A DNA stretch of 64,000 nt, taken from NCBI RefSeq assembly GCF_005843925.1, contig NZ_VCBC01000006.1, positions 186,001 to 250,000 on the forward strand, written 5' to 3'. Both the position numbers and the translations under genes were made by a program. Numbering within the stretch: the first letter of the stretch is position 1; every line of letters begins with the position of its first letter. Shown one piece after another: positions 9,977 to 18,626 of the stretch. A model generated the notes under the pieces. That model did no database searches, was not told the origin of the DNA, and saw nothing but the letters and a program-made list of their open reading frames with translations. The stretch is from Thalassotalea litorea (GTDB taxonomy: Bacteria > Pseudomonadota > Gammaproteobacteria > Enterobacterales > Alteromonadaceae).

Positions 9977-10402
9977 ATGGAACAATACGTCGAATTTTTA
10001 GGTAGTCACCCAATGTTGTCGATGGCATGGCTGGCAATTGCGACTTTATTGATTTTCACTTCCGTGAAAAGTCGATTCTCTACAGTGAAGCCAATAAGCA
10101 CTCAAGAACTTACTTTATTGGTAAATCGTGAAGATGGTGTGGTTGTCGATATTCGCGCCGACAAAGAGTTCAAAAAGGGCCATATTTTTGGTTCTAAACA
10201 CCTAACGGCCGAAAAAATTAACGGCAATGACCTTGTAAGCCTTGAAAAATACAAAGACAAGCCCATTATTGTGGTATGTGCTGCAGGAATGACGGCGATC
10301 AAGGCCGCAAATCAGCTTGGCAAAGCCGGATTTGACAAGGTGAGCTATCTCAAAGGTGGCTTGTCTGCATGGCAAGCAGCGAATTTACCAATTAGTAAAT
10401 AA
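9977..10402 (+). CDS. yibN: Membrane-anchored rhodanese-like protein (YibN)
   Basis: 141 residues from the ATG at 9977, which has AAAGG just upstream; an in-frame ATG at 9908 would add 23 residues unlike the family. One N-terminal membrane segment (about residues 14-29) is followed by a rhodanese domain with the active-site Cys101 in VVCAAGMTA. It is thought to handle sulfur transfer or thiol chemistry at the inner membrane; the exact substrate is unknown. The order yibN-grxC-secB-gpsA is the one seen in E. coli, and the four genes read as one operon here. The next gene starts 10 bases downstream. Confidence 0.9.
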   Translation: MEQYVEFLGSHPMLSMAWLAIATLLIFTSVKSRFSTVKPISTQELTLLVNREDGVVVDIRADKEFKKGHIFGSKHLTAEKINGNDLVSLEKYKDKPIIVVCAAGMTAIKAANQLGKAGFDKVSYLKGGLSAWQAANLPISK

Positions 10403-10412
10403 AGAGAAACTG

Positions 10413-10670
10413 GTGGCAAAAGTAATCATATATAGCAGTGCTTATTGTCCTTATTGTCATCGGGCAAAAGCATTATTGGCGCACAAGCAAGTGGCGTTCG
10501 AAGAAATTAGTTTAGATCTGGAACCTGGCCGTCGGTCGGAAATGATGGACCTAAGCGGTGGTCGCCATACGGTACCGCAAATTTTTATCAATAATAAACA
10601 CGTCGGTGGATGTGATGAACTGATGGCCTTGGAATATCAGGGACAACTAGACACACTGCTGAGCGAATAA
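10413..10670 (+). CDS. grxC: Glutaredoxin 3
   Basis: 85 residues from a GTG start at 10413, ten bases after yibN and preceded by AAAGAG. An ATG at 10356 would overlap yibN and add a non-homologous leader, so the GTG is preferred. The dithiol active site CPYC sits at residues 11-14 and the glutathione-binding TVPQIF and GGCDEL motifs follow. It reduces disulfides and mixed disulfides in the cytoplasm using glutathione. Length and motifs are normal for GrxC. Confidence 0.93.
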   Translation: MAKVIIYSSAYCPYCHRAKALLAHKQVAFEEISLDLEPGRRSEMMDLSGGRHTVPQIFINNKHVGGCDELMALEYQGQLDTLLSE

Positions 10671-10677
10671 ACAAAAG

Positions 10678-10694
10678 TTGTCGCTTAGCGACAA
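10678..10694 (+). other. Short stem-loop between grxC and secB
   Basis: Seven-base arms TTGTCGC and GCGACAA enclose the loop TTA. No T-run follows on the + strand, so it is not a clear terminator; it may reduce read-through or protect the transcript end. The weakly T-rich side faces the minus strand, where no gene needs it. Confidence 0.4.
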
Positions 10695-10720
10695 GATAAT
10701 CAATTTAGGAAGTAAATATT

Positions 10721-11239
10721 ATGTCAGAAGAAAATCAAGCAGTAGCAAACGGCGCTGGAAACGAACAAGACGCTCCAGCATTTGCAATTCAACGCGTATA
10801 CACCAAAGATGTATCGTTTGAAACGCCAAGCTCACCAGCTATTTTCCAAAAAGAATGGAAGCCAGAAGTTAAGCTGGATCTGGATACTCGTTCTAACAAG
10901 TTAGCCGATGATACCTATGAGGTTGTGCTGGCAATTACGGTTACCGCATCTATCGATGAGCAGGTAGCGTTTTTAGCCGAAGTTCAACAGGCTGGTATCT
11001 TTACCGTTGGCAATATGCCAGAGCCACAACTCGCGCACACATTAGGTTCATTCTGTCCAAATACATTATTCCCTTATGCTCGCGAAGTGGTCAGCAGCTT
11101 AGTTGCTCGTGGTACTTTCCCACAATTGAATCTTGCACCAGTAAATTTTGATGCCCTGTTCGCTTCCTATGTTCAAAAGCGTGCTGCCGATATGCAAGCT
11201 GCTCAGGAAGCTAATTCCGGCACTACAACTGACGCATAA
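10721..11239 (+). CDS. secB: Protein-export chaperone SecB
   Basis: 172 residues, slightly longer than E. coli SecB (155) because of an acidic, low-complexity N-terminus and a short C-terminal tail. The core contains [19 protein letters not shown] and the conserved [14 protein letters not shown] segment. The tetramer holds preproteins unfolded and delivers them to SecA. A ribosome binding site (AGGA) is well placed. The gpsA gene starts five bases after its stop, as in E. coli. Confidence 0.96.
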   Translation: MSEENQAVANGAGNEQDAPAFAIQRVYTKDVSFETPSSPAIFQKEWKPEVKLDLDTRSNKLADDTYEVVLAITVTASIDEQVAFLAEVQQAGIFTVGNMPEPQLAHTLGSFCPNTLFPYAREVVSSLVARGTFPQLNLAPVNFDALFASYVQKRAADMQAAQEANSGTTTDA

Positions 11240-11244
11240 GCTTT

Positions 11245-12252
11245 ATGGCACATCAAGCTGATATCAGCGTACTTGGAGCCGGTTCCTATGGAACCGCTCT
11301 GGCGTTTTGCTTGGCCAGAAATGGTCAGGAAACATTGTTATGGGGCCGCAAACCTGAGCATATTGCTGCAATGCAGGACAGTCGCTCGAACGAGGCTTAT
11401 TTACCGGGGTTTACTTTTCCTGATGCGCTGAAACCTGAAGCGGATTTGGAAAAAGTCGTGGTAGCGAGTGATATTTTGTTAATCGTGGTTCCAAGCCATG
11501 CGTTTCGAGATATGCTGGTTAAAATCAAGCCGATGTTAACACCGGGCGTAAAAATTGCTTGGGCTACTAAAGGGTTAGATCCTGATCAAGGGCGTTTGCT
11601 ACAAGATGTTGCTCGAGAAATTCTTGGCGATGATGTGCCTTTAGCGGTATTGTCAGGACCAACCTTTGCGAAAGAAATGGCTGCGGGGTTACCAACGGCA
11701 ATCTCGTTGTCCTCTCAAAACAAAGAGTTTTCCGATTGCCTTGCGCACCGTCTTCACTGTCAAACTTCATTTCGGGTGTATCAAAATAGCGATTTTATCG
11801 GTGTCCAGTTAGGTGGCGCGGTAAAAAACGTGATTGCTATTGGTGCAGGTATTGCCGATGGTATTGGTTTTGGAGCGAATGCACGAACCGCCTTAATTAC
11901 TCGTGGTCTTGCGGAAATGAGTCGACTCGGCGTCGAGCTTGGCGCGAATCCTGCAACCTTTATGGGGATGGCTGGATTAGGAGATTTGGTACTTACGTGT
12001 ACCGACAACCAATCTCGAAATCGTCGTTTTGGCCTAGCATTAGGGGCTGGTGAGTCTGTTGATGAAGCGCAACACAATATTGGTCAAGTGGTCGAAGGCT
12101 ATCGCAATACCAAAGAAGTGTTTATGTTAGCAAAACGTGAAAACGTTGAAATGCCCATCGTCGAGCAAATCTATCAGGTTCTTTACGAAGGCAAGCCGGC
12201 TGCCGATGCCGCATTGCAATTACTCGGTCGTAACCCTACCAGTGAATGTTAA
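11245..12252 (+). CDS. gpsA: NAD(P)+-dependent glycerol-3-phosphate dehydrogenase
   Basis: 335 residues, a normal length. It reduces dihydroxyacetone phosphate to sn-glycerol-3-phosphate for phospholipid synthesis. The N-terminal Rossmann motif is GAGSYGTA; the catalytic Lys lies in [13 protein letters not shown], and the substrate-binding [10 protein letters not shown] follows. It ends the yibN-grxC-secB-gpsA operon and is followed by a stem-loop. Confidence 0.97.
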   Translation: MAHQADISVLGAGSYGTALAFCLARNGQETLLWGRKPEHIAAMQDSRSNEAYLPGFTFPDALKPEADLEKVVVASDILLIVVPSHAFRDMLVKIKPMLTPGVKIAWATKGLDPDQGRLLQDVAREILGDDVPLAVLSGPTFAKEMAAGLPTAISLSSQNKEFSDCLAHRLHCQTSFRVYQNSDFIGVQLGGAVKNVIAIGAGIADGIGFGANARTALITRGLAEMSRLGVELGANPATFMGMAGLGDLVLTCTDNQSRNRRFGLALGAGESVDEAQHNIGQVVEGYRNTKEVFMLAKRENVEMPIVEQIYQVLYEGKPAADAALQLLGRNPTSEC

Positions 12253-12255
12253 ATC

Positions 12256-12281
12256 ATAGACCTGATTGTCTTCAGGTCTAT
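12256..12281 (+). terminator. Stem-loop after gpsA
   Basis: Ten-base arms ATAGACCTGA and TCAGGTCTAT with a six-base loop start three bases after the gpsA stop. The stem is perfect, but the following bases are not a T-run, so termination may be partial and trmL could be reached by read-through. Confidence 0.5.
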
Positions 12282-12322
12282 CGATATTCAGCACCTAAAA
12301 AGCGCATTGTCTGAGGACTGCT

Positions 12323-12787
12323 ATGTTTGAGATCGCATTATTTGAACCACGAATCGCACCCAATTGCGGGAATATCATCCGTTTAGCGGCGAATAATGGT
12401 TGCCGATTACACTTAATTGAACCTTTGGGTTTTGATTTTGATGATAAAAAACTAAAGCGTGCCGGTCTGGATTATCATGACTTGACCAATGTCACCCGAC
12501 ACAAAAATTACCAGGCTTTTTTAGAAGCCGTTCCAGATAAACGAATCTTTGCCTGCACTACCAAAGGCGCGGTTCACTATCACCAGGTAAATTTCGAACC
12601 TGGAGATGTGTTGCTGTTTGGCTCCGAAACCCATGGCTTGCCTGATGAAATTCGCGATAATCTACCGGATGGTCATCGTATTCGTATCCCGATGATGCCG
12701 GACGCTCGATCACTAAATCTGGCCAACTCGGTCGCTATTATCAGTTATGAAGCTTGGCGTCAGGTAGGGTTTGTAGATGCGATCTAA
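12323..12787 (+). CDS. trmL: tRNA (cytidine/uridine(34)-2'-O)-methyltransferase
   Basis: 154 residues, a minimal SPOUT (trefoil-knot) methyltransferase matching TrmL length. It methylates the ribose at wobble position 34 of certain tRNA-Leu species. The three SPOUT motifs are visible: N-terminal [13 protein letters not shown], the [10 protein letters not shown] segment, and the C-terminal knot [18 protein letters not shown]. It has a likely ribosome binding site GAGGA and converges with the TetR gene 12 bases away. Confidence 0.95.
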   Translation: MFEIALFEPRIAPNCGNIIRLAANNGCRLHLIEPLGFDFDDKKLKRAGLDYHDLTNVTRHKNYQAFLEAVPDKRIFACTTKGAVHYHQVNFEPGDVLLFGSETHGLPDEIRDNLPDGHRIRIPMMPDARSLNLANSVAIISYEAWRQVGFVDAI

Positions 12788-12799
12788 TTACTCATCGTG

Positions 12800-13384
12800 T
12801 TATTCGATTCGGGTTGCTGCCCGATAGATTTTCAATAGCTGTTGCAAAGTTTGGTGCGCCTGCAAATCGATATTACTATGCAGCAGTCCATAAACATTAG
12901 TTTCAATGCTCTGTGCCAATTCGGCACAACTCATATCAAGGTGCTCTAATGTAATCTGTTGATTATTTAGCGCGAATACAATCAATTCAGTTAGATTTTT
13001 GCGGACAAATTGGCGCTGATTCTGACTTAAGTCTTCTGCATATTGCATACACGATTGTACGAGATCTTGATGCACTTTCTTGTCTTTAATGTCCTGAAAA
13101 ACCGGTTGACCTAATACCATCACGATATTTTCCACCACCTGCCAGATGTTCGTCATCTGAACTCGGTGCATTTTTACTTGCTCTTGAGTGTGGTGAAAAT
13201 GTTGTTCTACGACCTGTCTGAAGATATCTTCTTTGCCACTAAACAGTTTATGGATAGTAACTCGTGAGGTATCTGCATAGCTGCTGATCATAGAGATAGT
13301 GGTGGGCTTAAAACCAAACTGGAAAAAGCACCTGCGGGCAGCGCTCAGAATTTGCTGTTTACGATCTCGACTTTGGTTGGGCAT
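12800..13384 (-). CDS. TetR-family transcriptional repressor of the adjacent RND operon
   Basis: 194 residues. The N-terminal helix-turn-helix is clear: RKQQILSAARRCFFQFGF, then TTISMISSYADTSRVTIHKLF within residues 8-50. The rest is an all-helical ligand domain without recognisable specificity. The gene is divergent from the RND efflux operon, a standard arrangement for a local repressor, and the spacer holds a palindrome (13487-13513) that could be its operator. The inducer is unknown. Confidence 0.9.
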   Translation of the reverse strand: MPNQSRDRKQQILSAARRCFFQFGFKPTTISMISSYADTSRVTIHKLFSGKEDIFRQVVEQHFHHTQEQVKMHRVQMTNIWQVVENIVMVLGQPVFQDIKDKKVHQDLVQSCMQYAEDLSQNQRQFVRKNLTELIVFALNNQQITLEHLDMSCAELAQSIETNVYGLLHSNIDLQAHQTLQQLLKIYRAATRIE

Positions 13385-13486
13385 GATTGGATCAGTCTGA
13401 CACTTGGCCTGATAGTATAATTTGAGGTTATCTTAGATCAAATTTAAAGTATTCCCCAGTAAAATATCAAAAACCTAGGTTAATTA

Positions 13487-13513
13487 GTTAACAAATTGTG
13501 TAAATATGTTAAC
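13487..13513. promoter_or_regulatory. Candidate TetR operator upstream of the efflux operon
   Basis: GTTAACA and TGTTAAC are perfect inverted arms separated by 13 bases in the divergent tetR/efflux spacer, 52 bases before the adaptor start. Size and position suit a TetR dimer or dimer-pair site. No binding data; inferred from symmetry and location only. Confidence 0.5.
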
Positions 13514-13565
13514 CTCTCACCATTATCTACTCTCTGCTAACCTTAACGGAGATATTGGAGTGGCT

Positions 13566-14618
13566 ATGTTTAGAAAGATTTTGCTATTTATTATGTGCAC
13601 CGGCCTACTGTCTTGTGATCAGGAGTCTGCCGTTAAAGCATTGGATGAGAAACCTGCGGTGGTTCAACTTGCCAGGGTTCAAGCTGTGCCTCATCAAAAT
13701 AAATATTCTTTTCCAGCTACGGTTTCTGCAGTGAAAACTATTGAGCTAAGTTTTGAAGTTTCTGGTCGCTTAAATCAATTGGATTTAGTTCAGGGGAAGA
13801 AAATTAAAAAAGGATATTTACTTGCAAGCATTGATAGAGCGCCTTTTGAACGTCGGGTTGATGAGCAGCAGGTCAGACTCGATATTGCTAAAAAGGATTT
13901 AGGTCGGATCAAGACAATGTTCGACAAAGGAATGGCGTCTCAGAGTATGTATGATAATGCAGAAACTCAGATGGAATTGGCGAAAATAGATTTAAACAAT
14001 GCGCTTCAGGATTTAAGTTATACCCAACTTCGAGCGCCCTTTGATGCTCAGGTTTCCGAAAGGTTGGTAGACAATAACAGTTATGTGCAATCTGGCAAGT
14101 CGATAGCCCGCTTACAGGATCTTTCCCGAATTTATTTCACATTTAACGTACCGGAACGGATTTTATCGGCAAACGCCAATAATGAGTTAGTTTCGGCAAC
14201 GGCAACTTTACTTTCTAGAAATTCTCCAAGTTTTGACGTGGAGTACGTTGAGCATCGAACTCAACCCGAACCCATTACCCAAACATACCAGGTGGTCTTT
14301 GCGATGGAGCCAGTCGATAAACAGGTATTTACGCCCGGGGCGCGGGCAAAGGTGGAAGTAACTCTGGAAAATAGCCAGCCACTAAGCGGTTTGGTTTTAC
14401 CATTAAGTGCACTGGTTGGAGATAAGAATAAGGGTTTTTTCGTCTGGCGTTATCAGCAACAGCAAAAATCGGTGGAGAAAGTTACCGTCACAGTGCTTAA
14501 GATTATCGGCAAGCGAGTGATTGTCGATTCGGAATTAACCGAATCGGATCACATCGTCCGGGCTGGTGTCAATCAACTGGTTGAAGGTCAGCAGGTCACG
14601 CCGTATAAGGCGCCATAA
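13566..14618 (+). CDS. RND efflux periplasmic adaptor (membrane fusion) lipoprotein
   Basis: 350 residues from the ATG at 13566, which has GGAG upstream and opens directly into a lipoprotein signal peptide with lipobox LLSC (Cys17). An ATG at 13506 would add 20 residues before that signal. HlyD/AcrA-type architecture follows: a split lipoyl domain (ELSFEVSGRLNQL and LRAPFDAQVSERLVD), a helical hairpin between them, then beta-barrel and membrane-proximal domains. It bridges the RND pump to an outer-membrane channel; no TolC-type gene is in the window, so the channel must be encoded elsewhere. The pump gene begins three bases after its stop. Confidence 0.92.
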   Translation: MFRKILLFIMCTGLLSCDQESAVKALDEKPAVVQLARVQAVPHQNKYSFPATVSAVKTIELSFEVSGRLNQLDLVQGKKIKKGYLLASIDRAPFERRVDEQQVRLDIAKKDLGRIKTMFDKGMASQSMYDNAETQMELAKIDLNNALQDLSYTQLRAPFDAQVSERLVDNNSYVQSGKSIARLQDLSRIYFTFNVPERILSANANNELVSATATLLSRNSPSFDVEYVEHRTQPEPITQTYQVVFAMEPVDKQVFTPGARAKVEVTLENSQPLSGLVLPLSALVGDKNKGFFVWRYQQQQKSVEKVTVTVLKIIGKRVIVDSELTESDHIVRAGVNQLVEGQQVTPYKAP

Positions 14619-14621
14619 TCA

Positions 14622-17600
14622 ATGAATATTGCAAAATATGCTATTAAAAAGCCAGTCAATATCTGGCTTTTAGTGTTGATTCTGCTTTTGGGTGGCGCCC
14701 TGGCATTAAGTAACATTGGGCGCTTGGAAGACCCAGCATTTACCATAAAGATGGCGCAGGTCATTACCCAATTCGAAGGCGCAGGGGCTGAACAGGTTGA
14801 AGAAGAGCTTACTGAGCCATTAGAAATCGCATTGCAACAAATGCCGCAACTCAAGCGCTTAACATCGACTTCCAAGCCCGGTGTTTCCGAAATTACCGTC
14901 GAAATCGAAAGTCATTACGATGCGGATAAATTACCGCAAATTTGGGACGAGTTACGCAAGCGGCTTCGAGATGCTAGTGCTCAGTTACCTAAAGGTGCAG
15001 GTAAACCGACGGTCGTCGATGATTTCGGTGATGTTTCCGGGCTTTATTATGCCCTGACGGCGCCGGATTTTAGTGCCCGCGAAGTGCGCGAATTTGCGCG
15101 TATCATACGTCGAGAGTTATTAACGACCGACGGTGTTGCCCGCGTTAATGTTAATGGCGTACTACAGGAGCAAATTGTTGCCAATATCGACCCATATCAA
15201 TTAGCAGGGCTAGGCATTTCTTTTCCTGATGTCGTGCGCTTATTCAGTGACAATTTTCGTCCCTTCCATGGCGGGCGTATTTTGGTGGAAGGCAAACAGG
15301 TTCGGATTCTGGTTGAAGAGTCGCGTAATCAGTTAAATGAAATAAATAATCTGACGCTGGTGCTGCCTGGCTCAAACAAATCGATTAAAGTTCGCGACAT
15401 TGCCCGTCTGACAGTCGAACCCACACAAATTCAACCCAGTATCATTCATCATAATGGCCAACAGGCTATCACTCTGGCAATCTCTGCGCAGCACGATATA
15501 AATATTGTTGAAGTCGGCAAGAATGTTGATGAAAAAATTGATGCAATATTGCAGTCTTTGCCTATCGGTATTAGCTTGAGCCCCATATACAACCAAGCGC
15601 AGATTGTGGATGACGCGGTGGATGGTTTTATCCTCAACATTGTCATGTCTGTGTCCGTGGTATCGCTTACCTTGTGCCTGTTTATGGGGTGGCGTTCCGG
15701 TCTGGTCGTGGGCAGTGTGTTATTAATTACGGTGATGGGCACCGTTTTGCTGATGTGGCTGTTCGATTTACAACTGCAACGGATTTCTTTAGGCGCCATG
15801 GTGATAGCTATGGGGATGCTGGTTGATAACGCTATTGTCGTCGCAGAAGGTATGATGCTTAGAATGCGACAGGGTAAATCAGCCATTGATGCCGCATCAT
15901 TTATTGTCAAACGAACCCAGTGGCCACTTTTAGGGGCGACAGTGATTGGCATTGCAGCGTTTTCGGGTATTGGTCTGTCCGATGATGCCACCGGCGAATT
16001 TCTGTTCTCACTGTTTGCGGTTATTTTAATATCACTAATGCTTAGCTGGTTATTGGCGGTTACAGTGACTCCGTTATTTGGCAGCTATTTTTACCAGGTA
16101 GGTAAGGATGCGCCAGATCAAAGTCAGGCGGCCGGCATATATCAGAAATACCAAGGCCTGCTAGGCCTGGCATTGCGATATCGGGCTGTTACCATTGCGC
16201 TACTGGTGTTTATTACCATCGGCGCCTATGCCAGCTTTGGTAAGGTCAAACAAGGATTTTTCCCAGCGTCTAATGCGCCGATTTTCTTTGTGCATTATTG
16301 GGGAGGGCAAGATCAGGATATCCGACGTACTGAACAAGTCATTGCTGAGGTTGAACAGCTTCTGATGGCGGATGACAATGTAACGTCGATTACCAGCTAT
16401 ATCGGTGCCGGCGCTGACCGCTTTACCCTCACTTATAATCCACAATCAAGAAATGAAAGCTATGGCCTATTACTGATTCGTATGGATGATGCTGAACGTA
16501 TCGCTCCGTATCTAAAAACCTTACCTGACAAACTGGCGTTAGTGGATATCAATGCCAATTTCTATCTCGAAAGAATGCAGTTTGGTCCGGGTGGAGGAGC
16601 AAAATTAGGGATTCGCTTTTCAGGCCCAGATGCAGATGTTCTACGTAATTTAGCCGAGCAGGCGCAACACCTTCTGCGAAAAGATGGTTTGATCCGTGAT
16701 ATTCGTCATGACTGGCGTCAAAAGGGGTTGGCGATCAACACTAATTTTGATGAATTTAACGCGGGTGTCGCAGGTGTTTCCCGGGCGGACTTTTCTGATG
16801 CTATTCAGTATTCAAGTAATGGATTACAGCTAGGTTCGATTCAGGATGGTGATTATAGCTACCCGATTGTTGCTAAAATCAATCAGCCAGGCCTGGTACA
16901 GCTCAATAAGCCGGGCAATACCAACGTAGAAAATATCGTCAATGTACAGGTCTGGAGTTCCGAGCAGCGTAAATATATCCCATTTCAACAGCTATCCACC
17001 GGCATTTCTCTGGAAAGTGAAGAGGTATTAATCAATCGTCGAGATCGGGTGCGTACCATTACGGTGATGGCCGACCCGGGTATTAACGAGACCGCGGCTC
17101 AGGCTTTGGCCCGAATTAAAGAGCCCATCGCAGCTCTGTCACTACCTGATGGTTATGCGATGCATTGGGGTGGCGAATATGAATCGTCGGCCGAAGCTCA
17201 ACAGGCTTTAGGAGCAGGGCTGCCCATGGGATTTTTTATCATGTTCCTGGTTTCTGTGCTGCTGTTTGCCAGAGTGCGCCAGCCATTAATCATTTGGATG
17301 GTCGTGCCTATGGCTGTGGTTGGTGTCGTTAGTGGTTTATTATTAACGGATATGCCGTTTGGTTTTATGTCATTGCTGGGTTTTCTCAGCTTATTTGGTA
17401 TGCTAATTAAAAATGCGATTGTTTTAATTGAAGAAATTGATTTGCAGATTGAAGAGGGTAAGGATAAATCGCTGGCGATTGTCGAAGCAAGTACCAGTCG
17501 TTTACGGCCAGTAACGTTAGCCGCAATCACCACGATATTAGGGATGGCGCCATTGTTATTTGACCCATTTTTTGCCGATATGTCGGTAACCATTATGGGT

Positions 17601-17690
17601 GGCCTTACTTTCGCAACGCTGCTGACTCTAGTGGCAGTTCCTGTGCTATACAGTGCGTTATATAAAATCAAAGTGAGTCATAGTCAGTAA
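14622..17690 (+). CDS. RND-family efflux pump, inner-membrane transporter
   Basis: 1022 residues, the size of AcrB-type pumps. There are twelve membrane segments in the 1+5+1+5 pattern, with large periplasmic loops after TM1 and TM7. TM4 contains MVIAMGMLVDNAIVVAEG, with the Asp of the proton relay; the C-terminal half has LSLFGMLIKNAIVLIEEI. This is a proton-driven exporter of the HAE1 type; substrates cannot be told from sequence. Translationally linked to the adaptor upstream and followed 15 bases later by a cation diffusion facilitator. The regulator is the divergent TetR. Confidence 0.93.
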   Translation: MNIAKYAIKKPVNIWLLVLILLLGGALALSNIGRLEDPAFTIKMAQVITQFEGAGAEQVEEELTEPLEIALQQMPQLKRLTSTSKPGVSEITVEIESHYDADKLPQIWDELRKRLRDASAQLPKGAGKPTVVDDFGDVSGLYYALTAPDFSAREVREFARIIRRELLTTDGVARVNVNGVLQEQIVANIDPYQLAGLGISFPDVVRLFSDNFRPFHGGRILVEGKQVRILVEESRNQLNEINNLTLVLPGSNKSIKVRDIARLTVEPTQIQPSIIHHNGQQAITLAISAQHDINIVEVGKNVDEKIDAILQSLPIGISLSPIYNQAQIVDDAVDGFILNIVMSVSVVSLTLCLFMGWRSGLVVGSVLLITVMGTVLLMWLFDLQLQRISLGAMVIAMGMLVDNAIVVAEGMMLRMRQGKSAIDAASFIVKRTQWPLLGATVIGIAAFSGIGLSDDATGEFLFSLFAVILISLMLSWLLAVTVTPLFGSYFYQVGKDAPDQSQAAGIYQKYQGLLGLALRYRAVTIALLVFITIGAYASFGKVKQGFFPASNAPIFFVHYWGGQDQDIRRTEQVIAEVEQLLMADDNVTSITSYIGAGADRFTLTYNPQSRNESYGLLLIRMDDAERIAPYLKTLPDKLALVDINANFYLERMQFGPGGGAKLGIRFSGPDADVLRNLAEQAQHLLRKDGLIRDIRHDWRQKGLAINTNFDEFNAGVAGVSRADFSDAIQYSSNGLQLGSIQDGDYSYPIVAKINQPGLVQLNKPGNTNVENIVNVQVWSSEQRKYIPFQQLSTGISLESEEVLINRRDRVRTITVMADPGINETAAQALARIKEPIAALSLPDGYAMHWGGEYESSAEAQQALGAGLPMGFFIMFLVSVLLFARVRQPLIIWMVVPMAVVGVVSGLLLTDMPFGFMSLLGFLSLFGMLIKNAIVLIEEIDLQIEEGKDKSLAIVEASTSRLRPVTLAAITTILGMAPLLFDPFFADMSVTIMGGLTFATLLTLVAVPVLYSALYKIKVSHSQ

Positions 17691-17705
17691 GATAATCATT
17701 AACTT

Positions 17706-18626
17706 ATGCAGGACACGATGAACAATACGGCCGGAGAAAACTGTCAATATCGAAAACTTGTCACTCTGGCAACGAGCGTGGCGGTTTTGGTTGTCGTTCT
17801 GATGCTGTTGACAAAACTCGTTGTCTGGCACTATTCGCCCTCGGCATCATTGCTCGGTTCCGCATTAGACTCTTTATTTGACCTTGTCGCCAGTGTCACC
17901 AATTTGTTGATTGTCCGCTGGTCGTTGCGTCCGGCAGACAATGAGCATAGATTTGGTCATGGCAAAGCAGAAAATATGGCCGCTTTACTGCAAGGGGGCA
18001 TAATTAGTGTTTCCGCGGTCCTGCTAATTGTTCATGGTTGGGATCGCATGCTCAATCCTACTGCCATCGAACATACCTTTTGGGGAATTGTGGTGAGTGT
18101 TATCGCCATTATATTAACTCTGGGGCTGGTTAATTTTCAGTATTACGTGATTCGACAGACTGATTCATTGGCTATCAAAGCCGACCAATTGCATTATAAG
18201 TCCGATTTAATGCTTAACTTTGCCGTGATCACGGCGTTAGTTTTGTATCAATTCGATTGGCAGTTTGCCGATGGATTGTTGGCAATTTTGATAGGCCTGT
18301 ATTTAATCTGGGGGGCGCTGCAACTGGCTTATATGAGCGTGCAACAATTGCTGGATCATCAATTACCGGAGACGGAATTGGCTCGCATTGATCAAATCAT
18401 CCGTAGGCCTGAGGAGGTCGTGGGATACCACCAGCTTAAAACTCGGCGCTCTGGTCAACACCGATTTATACAATTTCATCTAGAGCTGGATCAGCAATTA
18501 TCGCTGATCGAAGCCCATCGCATCAGTGATCAGGTGCAACATGCACTGGAAGCAGAATTTGTCGATTGTCAGGTGATCATTCATCAAGACCCTGTTGCTT
18601 CAGGTACTTCGCCTATTGAGCGCTGA
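17706..18626 (+). CDS. fieF: Cation diffusion facilitator, FieF-like
   Basis: 306 residues with six predicted membrane helices and a C-terminal cytoplasmic ferredoxin-like domain. The FieF/YiiP metal sites are recognisable: ALDSLFDL on TM2 (Asp55, Asp59), HRFGHGKAE in the loop, and ADQLHYKSDLM on TM5 supplying His and Asp. Such proteins export Zn2+, Fe2+ or related ions in exchange for protons. It lies 15 bases after the RND pump gene, so it may be expressed with the efflux operon. Its 3' end overlaps the convergent lipase gene by 14 bases. A second ATG four codons in is also possible. Confidence 0.88.
   Translation: MQDTMNNTAGENCQYRKLVTLATSVAVLVVVLMLLTKLVVWHYSPSASLLGSALDSLFDLVASVTNLLIVRWSLRPADNEHRFGHGKAENMAALLQGGIISVSAVLLIVHGWDRMLNPTAIEHTFWGIVVSVIAIILTLGLVNFQYYVIRQTDSLAIKADQLHYKSDLMLNFAVITALVLYQFDWQFADGLLAILIGLYLIWGALQLAYMSVQQLLDHQLPETELARIDQIIRRPEEVVGYHQLKTRRSGQHRFIQFHLELDQQLSLIEAHRISDQVQHALEAEFVDCQVIIHQDPVASGTSPIER

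Noticed and set aside
15449..15991. 180-codon open frame antisense to the RND pump gene
   Set aside because: A shadow of the sense codons in a long gene; Ser/Thr/Pro-rich, no start context or motif.
17198..17671. 157-codon frame antisense to the end of the RND pump gene
   Set aside because: Antisense shadow with low-complexity composition and no motif.
14622..17690. RND pump considered as a heavy-metal (CzcA) type because of the adjacent cation facilitator
   Set aside because: I did not identify a CzcA-specific metal motif; sequence reads as HAE1 type.
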